A stretch of DNA of 64,000 nt from Sphingomonadales bacterium (GCA_027490095.1 JAIXYT010000008.1:1-64000); one strand, 5' to 3'; counted from the stretch's first letter, positions 46,366 through 55,566 are shown. The notes: generated by a model not told the origin, from the sequence alone. Numbers and translations: made by a program.

Positions 46366-47511
46366 ATGATGCCGAGACCGTATCGGATGTGGAGCTTCAG
46401 CCTTCTGTGCAGCGCACTGCTGGCGGGGGCTGCCGGTGCTGCGCCAGACCCGGCCGCCCTGCAGCGCTTGGTGACCGACGTGCAGGCACGGCACCCAGGG
46501 CTGCCGTCGGTTTCGCTCACGGTCATTTCGCCGAGCCACAAGTTTGCCTGGACCGGGGTGGCCGGACGGGACAGGTTCGGCGGCAAGCCTTTGGCAGATC
46601 CGCAACCCTTCCGCATCGCCAGCGCAACGAAGCCATTTGTTGCCGTTGGCGTGTTGCGGCTCGTCGAAACGGGGAAATTGCGCCTCACCGACCCGATCGC
46701 CGGGCTGATTTCTCCGCAGACTGCGGCGCAACTGAAGGCTGGCGGGCATGACCCGCAGGCGATCCTCCTCCGCCATTTGCTGGAGCACAGCGCCGGCATC
46801 CCCGACCACGCGCAGATGGAGGTCTATGCAGAGCGGATCCTGGCGAACCCGCGGCACCAATGGAGCCGCAACGAGCAGATTGCCATTGCCATGCAGGGGG
46901 CGCGTCCGCTGGCCGGGCCCGGCGAGGCCTTCAGCTATTCCGACACGGGCTATGTGATCCTTGGGGAGATCGTCGAGCGAGCGAGCGGGATGCCTCTGGC
47001 GGCGGCTGTCCGCGCCCTTGCCGGGCTGGACCGGCTCGGACTTGCCTCCACCTGGTGGGAGGACAAGGAGCAGGCGCCGGCCGGTGCAGGGCCGCGACTG
47101 CACCAGTATTTCGGCACTGTCGACAATCATGGCTGGAACCCGAGCTTCGATTTGTTCGGGGGCGGAGGGCTGGTCTCCACGACGCCCGATCTTGCGGCCT
47201 GGTATCGGGCCGCCCTGACCGGTGGCCTTTTCACCAGGCCGGAGACAATGGCGATGGCACTGGCGCCACCACAGGTGAAGCAGGTCGGCACGCCGCGCCC
47301 GCCGCATGCGCTGGTCATGGGCGTGGCCCGGCTTGGGGCGCACAACTGCTGGGGGCATGGCGGCTTCTGGGGAACGATGGTCCTTTACTGCCCGGATATC
47401 GACACGGCCGTCGCGGTGGCAGTGAATGCCAATTCCCCGGACGCCAAGCGCGGAGTCGCGGAGCTGCTGGACGGGGTCGCGACGCAATTGGAGGCAAGCG
47501 GAATCCGGTAG
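46366..47511 (+). CDS. Exported serine beta-lactamase-family hydrolase
   Basis: A 381-residue secreted hydrolase: signal peptide (SLLCSALLAGAAGAA), SATK (Ser about 85), YSD in place of YSN (about 191), and GHGGFWG (about 331). ATG 46366 is six bases after GGAGG (46355-46359); ATG 46360 and 46369 are alternatives. Fifth member of this fold in the peptide block. The gene is divergent from the XRE-cupin gene and the transporter remnant. Likely a D-aminopeptidase or esterase. Confidence 0.85.
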   Translation: MMPRPYRMWSFSLLCSALLAGAAGAAPDPAALQRLVTDVQARHPGLPSVSLTVISPSHKFAWTGVAGRDRFGGKPLADPQPFRIASATKPFVAVGVLRLVETGKLRLTDPIAGLISPQTAAQLKAGGHDPQAILLRHLLEHSAGIPDHAQMEVYAERILANPRHQWSRNEQIAIAMQGARPLAGPGEAFSYSDTGYVILGEIVERASGMPLAAAVRALAGLDRLGLASTWWEDKEQAPAGAGPRLHQYFGTVDNHGWNPSFDLFGGGGLVSTTPDLAAWYRAALTGGLFTRPETMAMALAPPQVKQVGTPRPPHALVMGVARLGAHNCWGHGGFWGTMVLYCPDIDTAVAVAVNANSPDAKRGVAELLDGVATQLEASGIR

Positions 47512-47856
47512 CGGCGCGGTGCCGTGCCTTGTTCACGGAGCGCGGCAGGACCATCGGCCTTCAACGCGGAACCCTTCGTCGAGCCGGCAGGTCCAGGGCC
47601 CAATCCGGATCTGGCGCGGTACACGCGCAATCGACCGTTCCAGAACTTCGGCATCCGGCCGCTCCCTTCGCCTGCTCCACTGCTTGCCGTGTGGTCCTGA
47701 CCTTTCGAGTCCATGTGCTTCGGCGCTGTGCGCGCGGCGCTGTCTGCCGGCCCCTTGCTGCTGCCGTGCGCCGCTTGCGGGCGTGCGATGCGGGAGTTGC
47801 GATTCTATCGATATCGATATAACCCTGTCGGGGAAGGGTCGGTCTGGAGGCGTGAA
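47512..47856. other. Gap with MarR-type operator and a doubtful short frame
   Basis: 345 bases between the hydrolase stop and the amidohydrolase start. A frame from GTG 47524 to a stop at 47698-47700 encodes about 58 residues (with AEPFVEPAGPGPNPDLARYT), not matched to a family I know; it may be a remnant or chance. The right part holds the TATCGATATCGATA operator and the ribosome site TGGAGG (47845-47850). Confidence 0.4.
47806..47822 (+). promoter_or_regulatory. MarR-type operator A
   Basis: TATCGATATCGATA (47806-47819) is a perfect 14-base palindrome; the extended TCGATATCGATATAA (47808-47822) is identical to the element before the PQQ dehydrogenase gene (minus strand 63857-63843). It lies 34 bases before TTG 47857. 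Confidence 0.6.
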
Positions 47857-49200
47857 TTGCAGGGCGTGTTGATCCGTAACGGGCGTGTGTTCGATGCCGT
47901 GTCCGGCGGCAGCCGGATTGCGCCCATTGCGTTCGATGGACGGATCCGGGGCATCGGCGACGAAGCCCTTGCCTGGGCGGCCGGCAACGCCTGCCGGGAG
48001 ATCGATGCCACCGGGCACACGGTGATGCCGGGCCTGATCGATGCCCATTGCCACATCAGCTTCGACGAGCCGCACAGCAATGACGAGTTGTTCTTCCATC
48101 GCCGCGAGGGCCTGGCGGCGATCGCGGCCTGCCACAATGTGCGCAAGCTGTTGCGCGCGGGCGTGACGAGCTGCCTGGATGCCGACACCATCTTTTCCGT
48201 GTCGCTGGATGTGCGGGATGCGATCGAGGGCGGGCTGGTGGAAGGCCCGCGGATGGTGTGCGGGGGCAATGCGCTGTTCACCTCGGTCGGCGGGACGGCC
48301 GGCATGCTGGTGCCCGATGAAGGCGCGATCGGCTATCTGAAGGTGACGCGGACGCTGGCCGAGATCATCACCGAAGTGCGGCTGCAGGCCAAGCGCGGGG
48401 TGGACTGGATCAAGGTGCATGTGACCGGCCTGATCCCGCGGCAGCGCGGCGAGGGCGAGATCCAGGTCTGGTCGATGGACGAGCTGAGGGCCGTCGTCGA
48501 CACGGCCCATGCGTTGGGGCTGCCGGTGGTCGGCCATTGCCGCAATGCGCAGAGCACGCGGGATGCCGCGCGCGCGGGCTTCGACATGATCCTGCACGCC
48601 ACCTACATGGACGAGGAGGCGCTGGAGGCGGTGATCGAGCGCAAGGTGCCGCTGGTGCCGACGCTGACCTTCCAGGCGGTGCTGGCCGACCATGGCGACC
48701 GAATCGGCGCGAGCCCCTTCCTGCAGGAGCTGTTCCGCCGCGAGATCGTGGAAAGCAGCGTGCAGCTGCGGCGGGCCTATGACGCGGGTGTGCCCCTGCT
48801 GTGCGGCACGGAGACGGGCTTTTCGATCACGCCCTATGGCGAGTGGCACTGGCGCGAGCTGCAGGTGTTCGTGGACGACCTGGGGCTGACGCCGGAGCAG
48901 GCGCTGGTATGTGCGACGCGCGAGGGCGCCCGGGCGATGGGGCTGGAGGGCGAGATCGGCACGCTGGAGGCGGGCCGGCTGGCGGACATCATCGTGGTGA
49001 AGGGCGATGTGACCCGGGATGTGACCCTGCTGGGGCGCGAGGGCGGCATCTCGCATGTGTTCAAGGGCGGTGTGGCGGTTGACCTGGAGACGCCGCTGCC
49101 CGAGCGCAAGCCCCTGCCGTCGTGGCGGGTTTCCACCTATTCGACTGTCCCGGCGACGCGGGCGAACGTGGCGCGGTCGCCTGCAGGCGGGGCGCAATGA
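47857..49200 (+). CDS. Amidohydrolase, imidazolonepropionase-like
   Basis: A 447-residue metal-dependent hydrolase: VLIRNGRVFD (composite beta domain), MPGLIDAHCHISFDE (HxH metal pair, about residue 66), WIKVHVTG where Lys is placed to bridge metals (about 185), VVGHCRN, ILHATYMDE, and C-terminal AGRLADIIVVKGD. This is the type that acts on cyclic amides, lactones or peptide-like amides. TTG 47857 is six bases after TGGAGG; GTG 47866 is an alternative. First gene of a six-gene operon (ATGA junction with the P450). Confidence 0.85.
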   Translation: MQGVLIRNGRVFDAVSGGSRIAPIAFDGRIRGIGDEALAWAAGNACREIDATGHTVMPGLIDAHCHISFDEPHSNDELFFHRREGLAAIAACHNVRKLLRAGVTSCLDADTIFSVSLDVRDAIEGGLVEGPRMVCGGNALFTSVGGTAGMLVPDEGAIGYLKVTRTLAEIITEVRLQAKRGVDWIKVHVTGLIPRQRGEGEIQVWSMDELRAVVDTAHALGLPVVGHCRNAQSTRDAARAGFDMILHATYMDEEALEAVIERKVPLVPTLTFQAVLADHGDRIGASPFLQELFRREIVESSVQLRRAYDAGVPLLCGTETGFSITPYGEWHWRELQVFVDDLGLTPEQALVCATREGARAMGLEGEIGTLEAGRLADIIVVKGDVTRDVTLLGREGGISHVFKGGVAVDLETPLPERKPLPSWRVSTYSTVPATRANVARSPAGGAQ

Positions 49201-50417
49201 CGGTGCACACCGTCACGGACCATGAGGGCTGCATCCATGCGCTGCGGCAGCCGGATCTGAGGCAGTCGCTCTATGATGCGGCGGCGCTGATGATGGAGCA
49301 TGTGCTGGTGAACCTGCATGGCGAGGCCCATCGCCAGCGCCGGACGGTCGAATCCAGCGTGTTCCGCAAGGATGTGTTTCTGGCCTACGAGAAGTCGATC
49401 CTGCCGCGCACGCTGGACGAGACGCTGGCCCCCTATGAGGCGGCCGGGGGCGGCGACCTGGTGGATATCGGCTACCGGATCATGATGAACCTGACGGTCG
49501 ATTTCGCGGGGATCGACCGGCCGCTCAGGACGGCGGAGGAGACCGGCGAGCTGCTGGCGCTGCTGAAGGATTTCAGCCTTGCGCCTGCGCTGGGCCAATC
49601 GCTGGAGGCCGATGTGGAGCCGCGCAAGCAGCGCATCCGCGATGCCATGGCCCGCTTCGACGAGCGCTTCCTGAAGCCCTCGCTGAGCCGTCGCCGGGCG
49701 CTGCTGGCGGATCATGCGGCCGGGCGGATCGCGCGGGAGGCGCTTCCCTCGGACGTGCTGATGGCGCTGGTGATGGGGCAGGACCGGCTGCAGATGACCG
49801 AGCCGCAGCTGGTGCAGGAGGGCATCTTCTACATGCTCGCCGGGGCGCACACGACGATCCATTCGCTGACCCATGCGGTGCACGAGATCCTGGAATGGGC
49901 GGCCGCCAACCCCGGGGACGCGGCCGAACTGCGGGCGAACCCCTTCTTCGTGCAGCGCTGTGTCTATGAAAGCGTGCGGCTGCACCCTTCGAGCCCGGTC
50001 GCCAAGCGGCGGGCGCTGGCAGAGCTGACGCTTGCCGACGGCGCCGTGGTTGCGGCCGGCGACGAGGTGGTGGTGGACCTGCGCACGGCCAACCGGTCCG
50101 AAGCGCTGTTCGGGCCTGCGCCCGACCGCTTCGATCCGCACCGGCCGATTGCGAAGGGGCCGCTGCCCTATGGGCTTTCGATGGGCCACGGCATGCACGC
50201 CTGCCTGGGCCGGAACCTTGCGATCGGGGTGGAGCCGAAGCCCGGGGCCGACCCGGCGCTGCACCAGTATGGCGTCGTGCCGCTGATCGTGGCGGCGCTG
50301 CTGAAGCGAGGCATCACACGGGATCCCGCCGACACGCCGACGAAGGACGAGACCATCACGCGGATCACCTGGTCGCGCTATCCGGTGCGGTTCCGGCCGG
50401 AAACCGCGCTGCTGTGA
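49197..50417 (+). CDS. Cytochrome P450 (tandem copy 1)
   Basis: A 406-residue soluble P450. I-helix AGAHTTIHS (about 215), ExxR as ESVRLHP (about 258), and heme loop SMGHGMHACLGRNLA with ligand Cys at about 336; the usual Phe before the loop is replaced by Met. It overlaps the amidohydrolase and next P450 genes (ATGA, GTGA). No ferredoxin or reductase gene is nearby. It should hydroxylate a hydrophobic substrate; identity unknown. A second, related P450 follows directly. Confidence 0.93.
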   Translation: MTVHTVTDHEGCIHALRQPDLRQSLYDAAALMMEHVLVNLHGEAHRQRRTVESSVFRKDVFLAYEKSILPRTLDETLAPYEAAGGGDLVDIGYRIMMNLTVDFAGIDRPLRTAEETGELLALLKDFSLAPALGQSLEADVEPRKQRIRDAMARFDERFLKPSLSRRRALLADHAAGRIAREALPSDVLMALVMGQDRLQMTEPQLVQEGIFYMLAGAHTTIHSLTHAVHEILEWAAANPGDAAELRANPFFVQRCVYESVRLHPSSPVAKRRALAELTLADGAVVAAGDEVVVDLRTANRSEALFGPAPDRFDPHRPIAKGPLPYGLSMGHGMHACLGRNLAIGVEPKPGADPALHQYGVVPLIVAALLKRGITRDPADTPTKDETITRITWSRYPVRFRPETALL

Positions 50418-51601
50418 CGACCCACCGGATCAGCGCCTACCGGACGGCCGAGGCCGCGCTTCGCAGCCCGCATCTGAAACAGGCGCTGTATGATGCGGGC
50501 GCGGTGGTGATGGCGGATGTGCTGCTGACGCTGCACGGGGCCGAGCATGCGGCGCGCCGGGCGGTGGAGGTGCGCGTGTTCCGGCGGAACTTCCTGCGCC
50601 ATTATGCGCGCGACGTGTATCCGCAGACGCTGGAGGCGACGCTTGCGCCCTTCATCGCGGCTGGGGGCGCCGACCTGATCGAGCTTGGCTACCGGGCGAC
50701 TGCCAACCTGACGGCCGATTTTGCCGGCATCGACCGGCCGGAGCAGACGGCGCAGGAAACCGAGGCGCTGATCCGCCTGGTGAAGAAGTTCAGCGAGGGC
50801 GCGACGATGGTGCACAGCACCCGCAGCAAGGCGGTGCTGGAGGCCGAGGTGCTGGAGGCGCTGGCGGAGTTCGACGTGCGCTTCTGCCGCCCGTCGGTTG
50901 CGCGCCGGCTGGCGATCCTGGAGTCCGGCCAGGCAGACGCACTGCCGCGCGACGTGCTGTCGGTGATCCTGGAGGCCCGTGACGAGCTGCCGATCGGCGA
51001 CGCCGAGCTGTGTCGCGAGATGGCCTTCTACATGCAGGCGGGTGCCCATTCGACGGCCAATGCGATGGTGCACGGCTTTCACGAGCTGTCGAACTGGGCG
51101 GCAGGCAGCGCCGAGCGGGCGGCGCGGCTGCACGACCCGGTGTTCATCCAGCGCGCGGTGCATGAAAGCCTGCGCCTGCATCCCGCAAGCCCCGAGGCCT
51201 GGCGGACCGCAACCGATGCAATCGCGCTTCCCGGTGCCGAGACGATCGCGATCGGGGACCGGGTGGAGCTGGACCTTTATCTTGCCAACCGCGATGTTTC
51301 GGTGTTCGGCGCCGAGGCGGACCGGTTCGATCCGGATCGCAGCGTGCCCGAGGGTGTTCTGCCATCCGGCCTGAGTTTCGGGATCGGGCTGCACGCCTGC
51401 CTGGGCCGCGAGCTGGACGGGGGGACGCTGGTGCGCCCCGGAACCGACCCGGACAGCCACCAATATGGGATTGTTGCCATGCTGATCGCCCGCCTGTTCG
51501 AACTTGGCGCCCGCACCGATGCGACGGATCCGCCGACGCCCGACGCGAAGACCAGCCGGCCAAACTGGGGGCGCTATCCCGTGCGCTTCGCGGCGCTGTG
51601 A
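50414..51601 (+). CDS. Cytochrome P450 (tandem copy 2)
   Basis: A 395-residue P450, paralogous to the preceding one: both share YDA...LLTLHG-type and TADFAGIDRP-type segments. I-helix AGAHSTANA (about 210), ESLRLHP (about 251), heme loop SFGIGLHACLGRELDGG (Cys about 327). GTG 50414 overlaps the upstream stop. Two tandem P450s without own redox partners may act on the same substrate in succession, or as a complex. Confidence 0.93.
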   Translation: MTTHRISAYRTAEAALRSPHLKQALYDAGAVVMADVLLTLHGAEHAARRAVEVRVFRRNFLRHYARDVYPQTLEATLAPFIAAGGADLIELGYRATANLTADFAGIDRPEQTAQETEALIRLVKKFSEGATMVHSTRSKAVLEAEVLEALAEFDVRFCRPSVARRLAILESGQADALPRDVLSVILEARDELPIGDAELCREMAFYMQAGAHSTANAMVHGFHELSNWAAGSAERAARLHDPVFIQRAVHESLRLHPASPEAWRTATDAIALPGAETIAIGDRVELDLYLANRDVSVFGAEADRFDPDRSVPEGVLPSGLSFGIGLHACLGRELDGGTLVRPGTDPDSHQYGIVAMLIARLFELGARTDATDPPTPDAKTSRPNWGRYPVRFAAL

Positions 51602-52347
51602 TGGGGGCGCGCACGGCGCTGGTGACGGGGGCGGCCGCCGGAATCGGGGCTGCGATTGCCGGGCTTCTGGCTGCGCGCGGCTATCGGGTGGCCCTGCTGG
51701 ACCGCGACGGCGATGCGGCTTCGAAGGCGGCCGAGGGGCTTGAGGGCGCGCTGGCGCTTGCTGCCGACGTGACGAACGAGGCCGATGTGGCGCGCGCGTT
51801 CGACAGCCTGCCCTTCGTGCCCGACCTGGTGGTGAACAATGCCGGCATCGTGCGCTTCGGGCTGCTGGCGGAGCAGAGCGTGGACGATTTCCGACAGGTG
51901 ATCGCGGTGAACCTGGTGGGGGCCTATATCGTGACGCGCGAGGCTGTGCAGCGGATGCTGCCGCGCAGGGATGGGCATGTGATCTCGCTGACCTCGATCA
52001 ACGCCTACAGCCCCGGCCCCGGCGCCGGGGCCTACCCTGCGAGCAAGAGCGGGGTGCTGCAGCTGATGCGCCAGTTCGCGATGGAATATGGCGACCAGGG
52101 GATCCGCTTCAACAGCATTGCGCCCGGCTTCATCGACGGGGGCATGTCGGCGCCCATCTATGCCGATCCCGCCGTGCGGGCGGCGCGTTCGGCCGGGGTG
52201 CCGCTGAAGCGGCTGGGGACGCCGGAAGACATTGCCGAGGCGGTCGCCTTCCTGGACAGCCCGGCCGGCGCCTATGTGAACGGGCATGACCTGGTGGTGG
52301 ACGGCGGGGTGAGCCACGCCGTGCTGAAGAACCTGCCCCGCACGTGA
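51601..52347 (+). CDS. SDR family oxidoreductase
   Basis: A classical short-chain dehydrogenase of about 248 residues: TGAAAGIGAAIAG cofactor loop, LLDRD (NAD preference), NNAGIVRFG, catalytic Ser in SLTSINAYS and AYPASK. It probably oxidises a hydroxyl group made by the P450s. Start ATG 51601 overlaps the upstream stop by one base (GTG 51598 possible). Ends GTGA into the ThuA-like gene. Confidence 0.9.
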   Translation: MGARTALVTGAAAGIGAAIAGLLAARGYRVALLDRDGDAASKAAEGLEGALALAADVTNEADVARAFDSLPFVPDLVVNNAGIVRFGLLAEQSVDDFRQVIAVNLVGAYIVTREAVQRMLPRRDGHVISLTSINAYSPGPGAGAYPASKSGVLQLMRQFAMEYGDQGIRFNSIAPGFIDGGMSAPIYADPAVRAARSAGVPLKRLGTPEDIAEAVAFLDSPAGAYVNGHDLVVDGGVSHAVLKNLPRT

Positions 52348-53042
52348 CGGACCTGCCGCGCGCCGTTGTTCTGAGCGGCGGCTATGCGCATCCCTTTGCC
52401 GAGACCAGTGCAGTGGTGGCAGCGCTTGCGGCCGACATGGGGCTGGTGCCCGAGATCCACGAAAGCGTCGGCGCGGCGCTGGCTGCGCTGCCGGGTGCGC
52501 GGTTGCTGGTGGTGAATGCGCTCTGGTGGTCGATGGAGCAGGACGCGAAATATGCGCCGCACCGGGCGGCCTTTGCCCGCAACCTGTCGGACGGCGAGCT
52601 TGCCGCGATGGTGCGCCACGTGGCGGCGGGCGGTGGGCTGCTGGCGCTGCACACGGCCACCATCTGCTGGGACACGCAGCCCGGATGGGTTGCACTGATG
52701 GGGGGCGGCTGGGCCTGGGGGCGTTCGCACCACCCGCCGCTGGGGCCGGTGTCGGTGGCGTTGACGGTGGAGGGAACCGCGCTGTCCGGCGCGTCGGAGT
52801 TCGAGGTGGTCGACGAGGCCTATCATGCGCTGGACCCTGCGCCGGACTGCCGGATCCTTGCCCATGCGAGCGCGGGCGGTGCGCCGCAGCCCATCGCCTG
52901 GACGCGGACGCAGGGGCGGGGACGGGTGGCTGTGGACGCGCTTGGTCATGATGTGCGGTCGCTGACGGTGCCGGGCCATGCGGCGCTGCTGCGCGGGTTG
53001 ATCGCATGGGCGGCTGGAGGGGGCGGTGATGCGCAGCGTTGA
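52344..53042 (+). CDS. ThuA-like domain protein
   Basis: A 232-residue protein with the glutamine-amidotransferase-like ThuA fold: VVLSGGYAHPFAETS at the N-terminus, LLVVNALWWSM, GGGLLALHTATICW and GWAWGRSHHPP. ThuA proteins occur in sugar-derivative breakdown but their reaction is unclear. GTG 52344 overlaps the SDR stop. Its presence among P450 and SDR genes is unusual. Confidence 0.75.
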   Translation: MTDLPRAVVLSGGYAHPFAETSAVVAALAADMGLVPEIHESVGAALAALPGARLLVVNALWWSMEQDAKYAPHRAAFARNLSDGELAAMVRHVAAGGGLLALHTATICWDTQPGWVALMGGGWAWGRSHHPPLGPVSVALTVEGTALSGASEFEVVDEAYHALDPAPDCRILAHASAGGAPQPIAWTRTQGRGRVAVDALGHDVRSLTVPGHAALLRGLIAWAAGGGGDAQR

Positions 53043-53784
53043 CGGGATGGGGGTGCTGATCACCGGGGGCGGCAGCGGGCTGGGGCTGGCGGCTGCGCGG
53101 CACTTTTCGGCGCTGGGGGCCCGGGTGGTGATATCCGGGCGTCGGGCCGACACGCTGGCGCATGCGGCCGCCGGGGCCGGCTGTGCGCATGTGGTGGGGG
53201 ATGTGACGGTTGCCGCGGACCGGGCGGCGATGCTGGACGCGGTGCGGGCGCATGCCGGCGGGCTGGACCTGCTGGTGAACAATGCCGGCAACATGGTGCG
53301 CGGGCCCATCGAGGCGCTGGACGAGGCGGCCGTGCTGGCGCTGTTCCACAGCAATGTGGTGGGCGCGATGATGCTGACGGGGCTTGCGGTGCCGGACCTG
53401 GCGGCGCGCGGCGGGTCGGTGCTGTTCGTCGGTTCGTCGCACACCCGGCGGGCCTTTCCGGGTGCGTCGCCCTATGCCGCGACGAAGGCGGCCGTGCAGA
53501 CGCTGACCAAGGTGCTGGCGGCCGAGCTGGGCGATCGCGGGATCCGGGTGAACTGCGTGATCCCGGGCGGGGTGCTGACGGAGATCAATGTCCGTGCGGG
53601 GTTCCTGAGCCGGGAGGCGGCCGCCGAGCGCTTTTCGGCGATGCTGCCGATGCAGGCGATCGACCGGCCGGGTGAGGCGCAGGACATTGCCGAGGCGATG
53701 GCCTATCTTGCGACGGCGGACGCGGTGACGGGCGCCGTGCTGGACGTGGATGGCGGGCTGGGGCTGGGCGTGACCCGGGCCTGA
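53029..53784 (+). CDS. SDR family oxidoreductase
   Basis: A 251-residue SDR: TGGGSGLGLAAARHF, ISGRR (Arg suggests NADP preference), NNAGNMVRG, SSHTRRAF, and YAATK catalytic Tyr/Lys followed by NCVIPGGVLTEI. ATG 53029 has GGAGG 8 bases upstream; it overlaps the ThuA-like gene by 14 bases. Last gene of the plus-strand operon; convergent with the amidohydrolase 9 bases away. Confidence 0.88.
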   Translation: MRSVDGMGVLITGGGSGLGLAAARHFSALGARVVISGRRADTLAHAAAGAGCAHVVGDVTVAADRAAMLDAVRAHAGGLDLLVNNAGNMVRGPIEALDEAAVLALFHSNVVGAMMLTGLAVPDLAARGGSVLFVGSSHTRRAFPGASPYAATKAAVQTLTKVLAAELGDRGIRVNCVIPGGVLTEINVRAGFLSREAAAERFSAMLPMQAIDRPGEAQDIAEAMAYLATADAVTGAVLDVDGGLGLGVTRA

Positions 53785-53792
53785 CGCGAGCC

Positions 53793-54785
53793 TCAGCCGC
53801 GCAGCAGGCGGCGCGCGTTGTCGGCGAGCGGGGCTTCGAAGGCCGGGGCTTCGAAGGCCGAGGGTGCGTCCCAGCCGGCGAAATTGGTGCCCCAGACGAG
53901 GCGGTCGGTGCCGACACGTTCGGCCAGCAGCGCGAGTGCGCGGTCGTCGTGCATGTGGATATCGTACCAGATCTGCGCCAGCTGGCTTTCGAAGGCGCCG
54001 TCGGGCTTCAGGTGGGCGGGCGCCCAGGCCCGGCGGTGGGCGGCCTCGCGCAGGCGGCCCCAGATGAGGGCGATCGCGCCGCCGCCGTGGCTGATGCAGA
54101 TGTCGAGCCCCGGGTGCCGGGCGAGCACGCCGCCGAACAGCAGGGTCGCGACCGCCACGGTTTCCTGCGCGGTGAATCCGGCCATGATGTCGAGCTCGTA
54201 GCGCTTGAGCGCCGGGTTGCCGGGCGGGCCGTCGATGCCTTCGGGGGCGGGGTGCAGGAACAGCGGCACGTCGAGGGCGACGAGCGCCTCGTAGAAGGGG
54301 TCCATTGCCGGATCGTCGAGGCCGTGCGGGAAGCCCGTGCCGATGTAGGCGGCCCGCATGCCGAGTTCGCCGACCGCCCGCCGGAGTTCGGCGATGGCAG
54401 CCGGCACGTCCTGCATCGGAAGGGCCGCGGCGGCACCCAGCCGATCGGGATGGCGGCCGACGAGGGCTGCGAGCGCGTCGTTGTGGTGGCGGCAGAAGCG
54501 GGTCGCTTCGTCGGCGGGGATGTGGTGGAAGTAGGTGAGGGGGTTCGGCGACAGCAGCTGCCAGTCGATCCCGGCGCGGTCCATGGCGGCGAGGCGGAGA
54601 TCGACGTCCATGAAGGCGCTGCCGCGGTAGCGCACGCCGCGCAGGACATAGTCGCCGATCCGGAACAGCGGCGTGCCGTCGGGTTCGGCGGTGAGTTCGG
54701 GGCCGAAGCGGCCTGCCGTGCCGAAGCTTTCCTCGAGCACGGCGTGGGCGTGGATGTCGATCACCCGGGCGTCGGCGAGGCTCAT
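53793..54785 (-). CDS. Amidohydrolase family 2 (ACMSD-like)
   Basis: A 330-residue TIM-barrel hydrolase/decarboxylase: VIDIHAHAVLEE (HxH at residues 11-13), LFLHPAP (about 180), CISHGGGAI (about 231), and VWGTNFAGW (about 305) where Asn replaces the usual Asp metal ligand. This family decarboxylates or hydrolyses ring-derived acids such as gamma-resorcylate and ACMS. ATG overlaps the SDR stop (ATGA). Part of the minus-strand operon SnoaL-SDR-amidohydrolase. Confidence 0.83.
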   Translation of the reverse strand: MSLADARVIDIHAHAVLEESFGTAGRFGPELTAEPDGTPLFRIGDYVLRGVRYRGSAFMDVDLRLAAMDRAGIDWQLLSPNPLTYFHHIPADEATRFCRHHNDALAALVGRHPDRLGAAAALPMQDVPAAIAELRRAVGELGMRAAYIGTGFPHGLDDPAMDPFYEALVALDVPLFLHPAPEGIDGPPGNPALKRYELDIMAGFTAQETVAVATLLFGGVLARHPGLDICISHGGGAIALIWGRLREAAHRRAWAPAHLKPDGAFESQLAQIWYDIHMHDDRALALLAERVGTDRLVWGTNFAGWDAPSAFEAPAFEAPLADNARRLLRG

Positions 54786-55558
54786 GCATATCCCTTCACG
54801 GCGCCGCCATCGACCGGGATGGCCGTGCCGGTGATGTAGCTTGCGGCCTCTGACCCCAGGAAGAGCACGAGGTTCGCGACCTCCTCGGCGCGGCCCATGC
54901 GGCCGAGCGGGATGTCGGCGGCGATTTCGGCTGCGAGCTCGGCCTCGGACCGTCCGCTTGCCCCCGAGCGGTCGCCGAGCAGCTGGGTGACCCGGTCGGT
55001 GAGGGTCCAGCCGGGGCAGACGGTGTTCACGAGGATCCCGTCGGCCGCCACCTGGCCCGCGAGCGTCTTGGCCCAGCCCAGCACTGCCATGCGCACGCTG
55101 TTCGACAGGGTGAGGCCCGGCACCGGCTGGCGCACGCCCGACGAGGAGATGTTGACGATCCGGCCCCAGCGGGCGGCGCGCATGGCGGGAAGCACGGCGC
55201 GGGTGACGCGGATCGCGGACATGAGCGTGCCCTCGACCGCGGCAGCCCAGGCGGCGTCGTCGAGCGCCTCGAACAGGCCGGCGGGCGGGCCGCCCGTGTT
55301 GTTGACCAGCACTTCGACCGGGCCGCACTGCCGGCTGGCCTCTGCCACAACCCGGGCGATGTCGGCCGGATCCGTGGCGTCGGCCCGGATCGCAAGCACG
55401 CCGGGCATGGCGGCGGCGGCCGTGTGCAGGGCCTCTTCGCCGCGGGCGCAGATGGTGACGCGGGCCCCGGCGGCATGGAAGGCCTGGGCCGAGGCGAGCC
55501 CGATCCCCTTGCTGGCGGCCATCACCAGCACCGAACGCCCTTCGAGACCCAGCTTCAT
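54782..55558 (-). CDS. SDR family protein with altered active site
   Basis: A 258-residue SDR fold: MAASKGIGLASAQAF, NNTGGPPAG, NISSSGVRQPVPG and GTAIPVDGGA at the end. The expected Tyr-x3-Lys is replaced: after SSSGV the segment LTLSNSVRMAVLG has Ser, Asn and Arg. Such a variant occurs in an SDR subgroup that may use a different acid/base set or a non-redox reaction. ATG 55558 lies eight bases after the SnoaL stop. Confidence 0.83.
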   Translation of the reverse strand: MKLGLEGRSVLVMAASKGIGLASAQAFHAAGARVTICARGEEALHTAAAAMPGVLAIRADATDPADIARVVAEASRQCGPVEVLVNNTGGPPAGLFEALDDAAWAAAVEGTLMSAIRVTRAVLPAMRAARWGRIVNISSSGVRQPVPGLTLSNSVRMAVLGWAKTLAGQVAADGILVNTVCPGWTLTDRVTQLLGDRSGASGRSEAELAAEIAADIPLGRMGRAEEVANLVLFLGSEAASYITGTAIPVDGGAVKGYA

Positions 55559-55566
55559 GGGCGCAC

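Noticed and set aside
51574-54789. Minus-strand open frame of about 1071 codons opposite the P450-SDR operon
   Set aside because: Composition is extreme in Arg, Pro, His and Ala with no domain motif; the opposite strand has well-supported overlapping genes.
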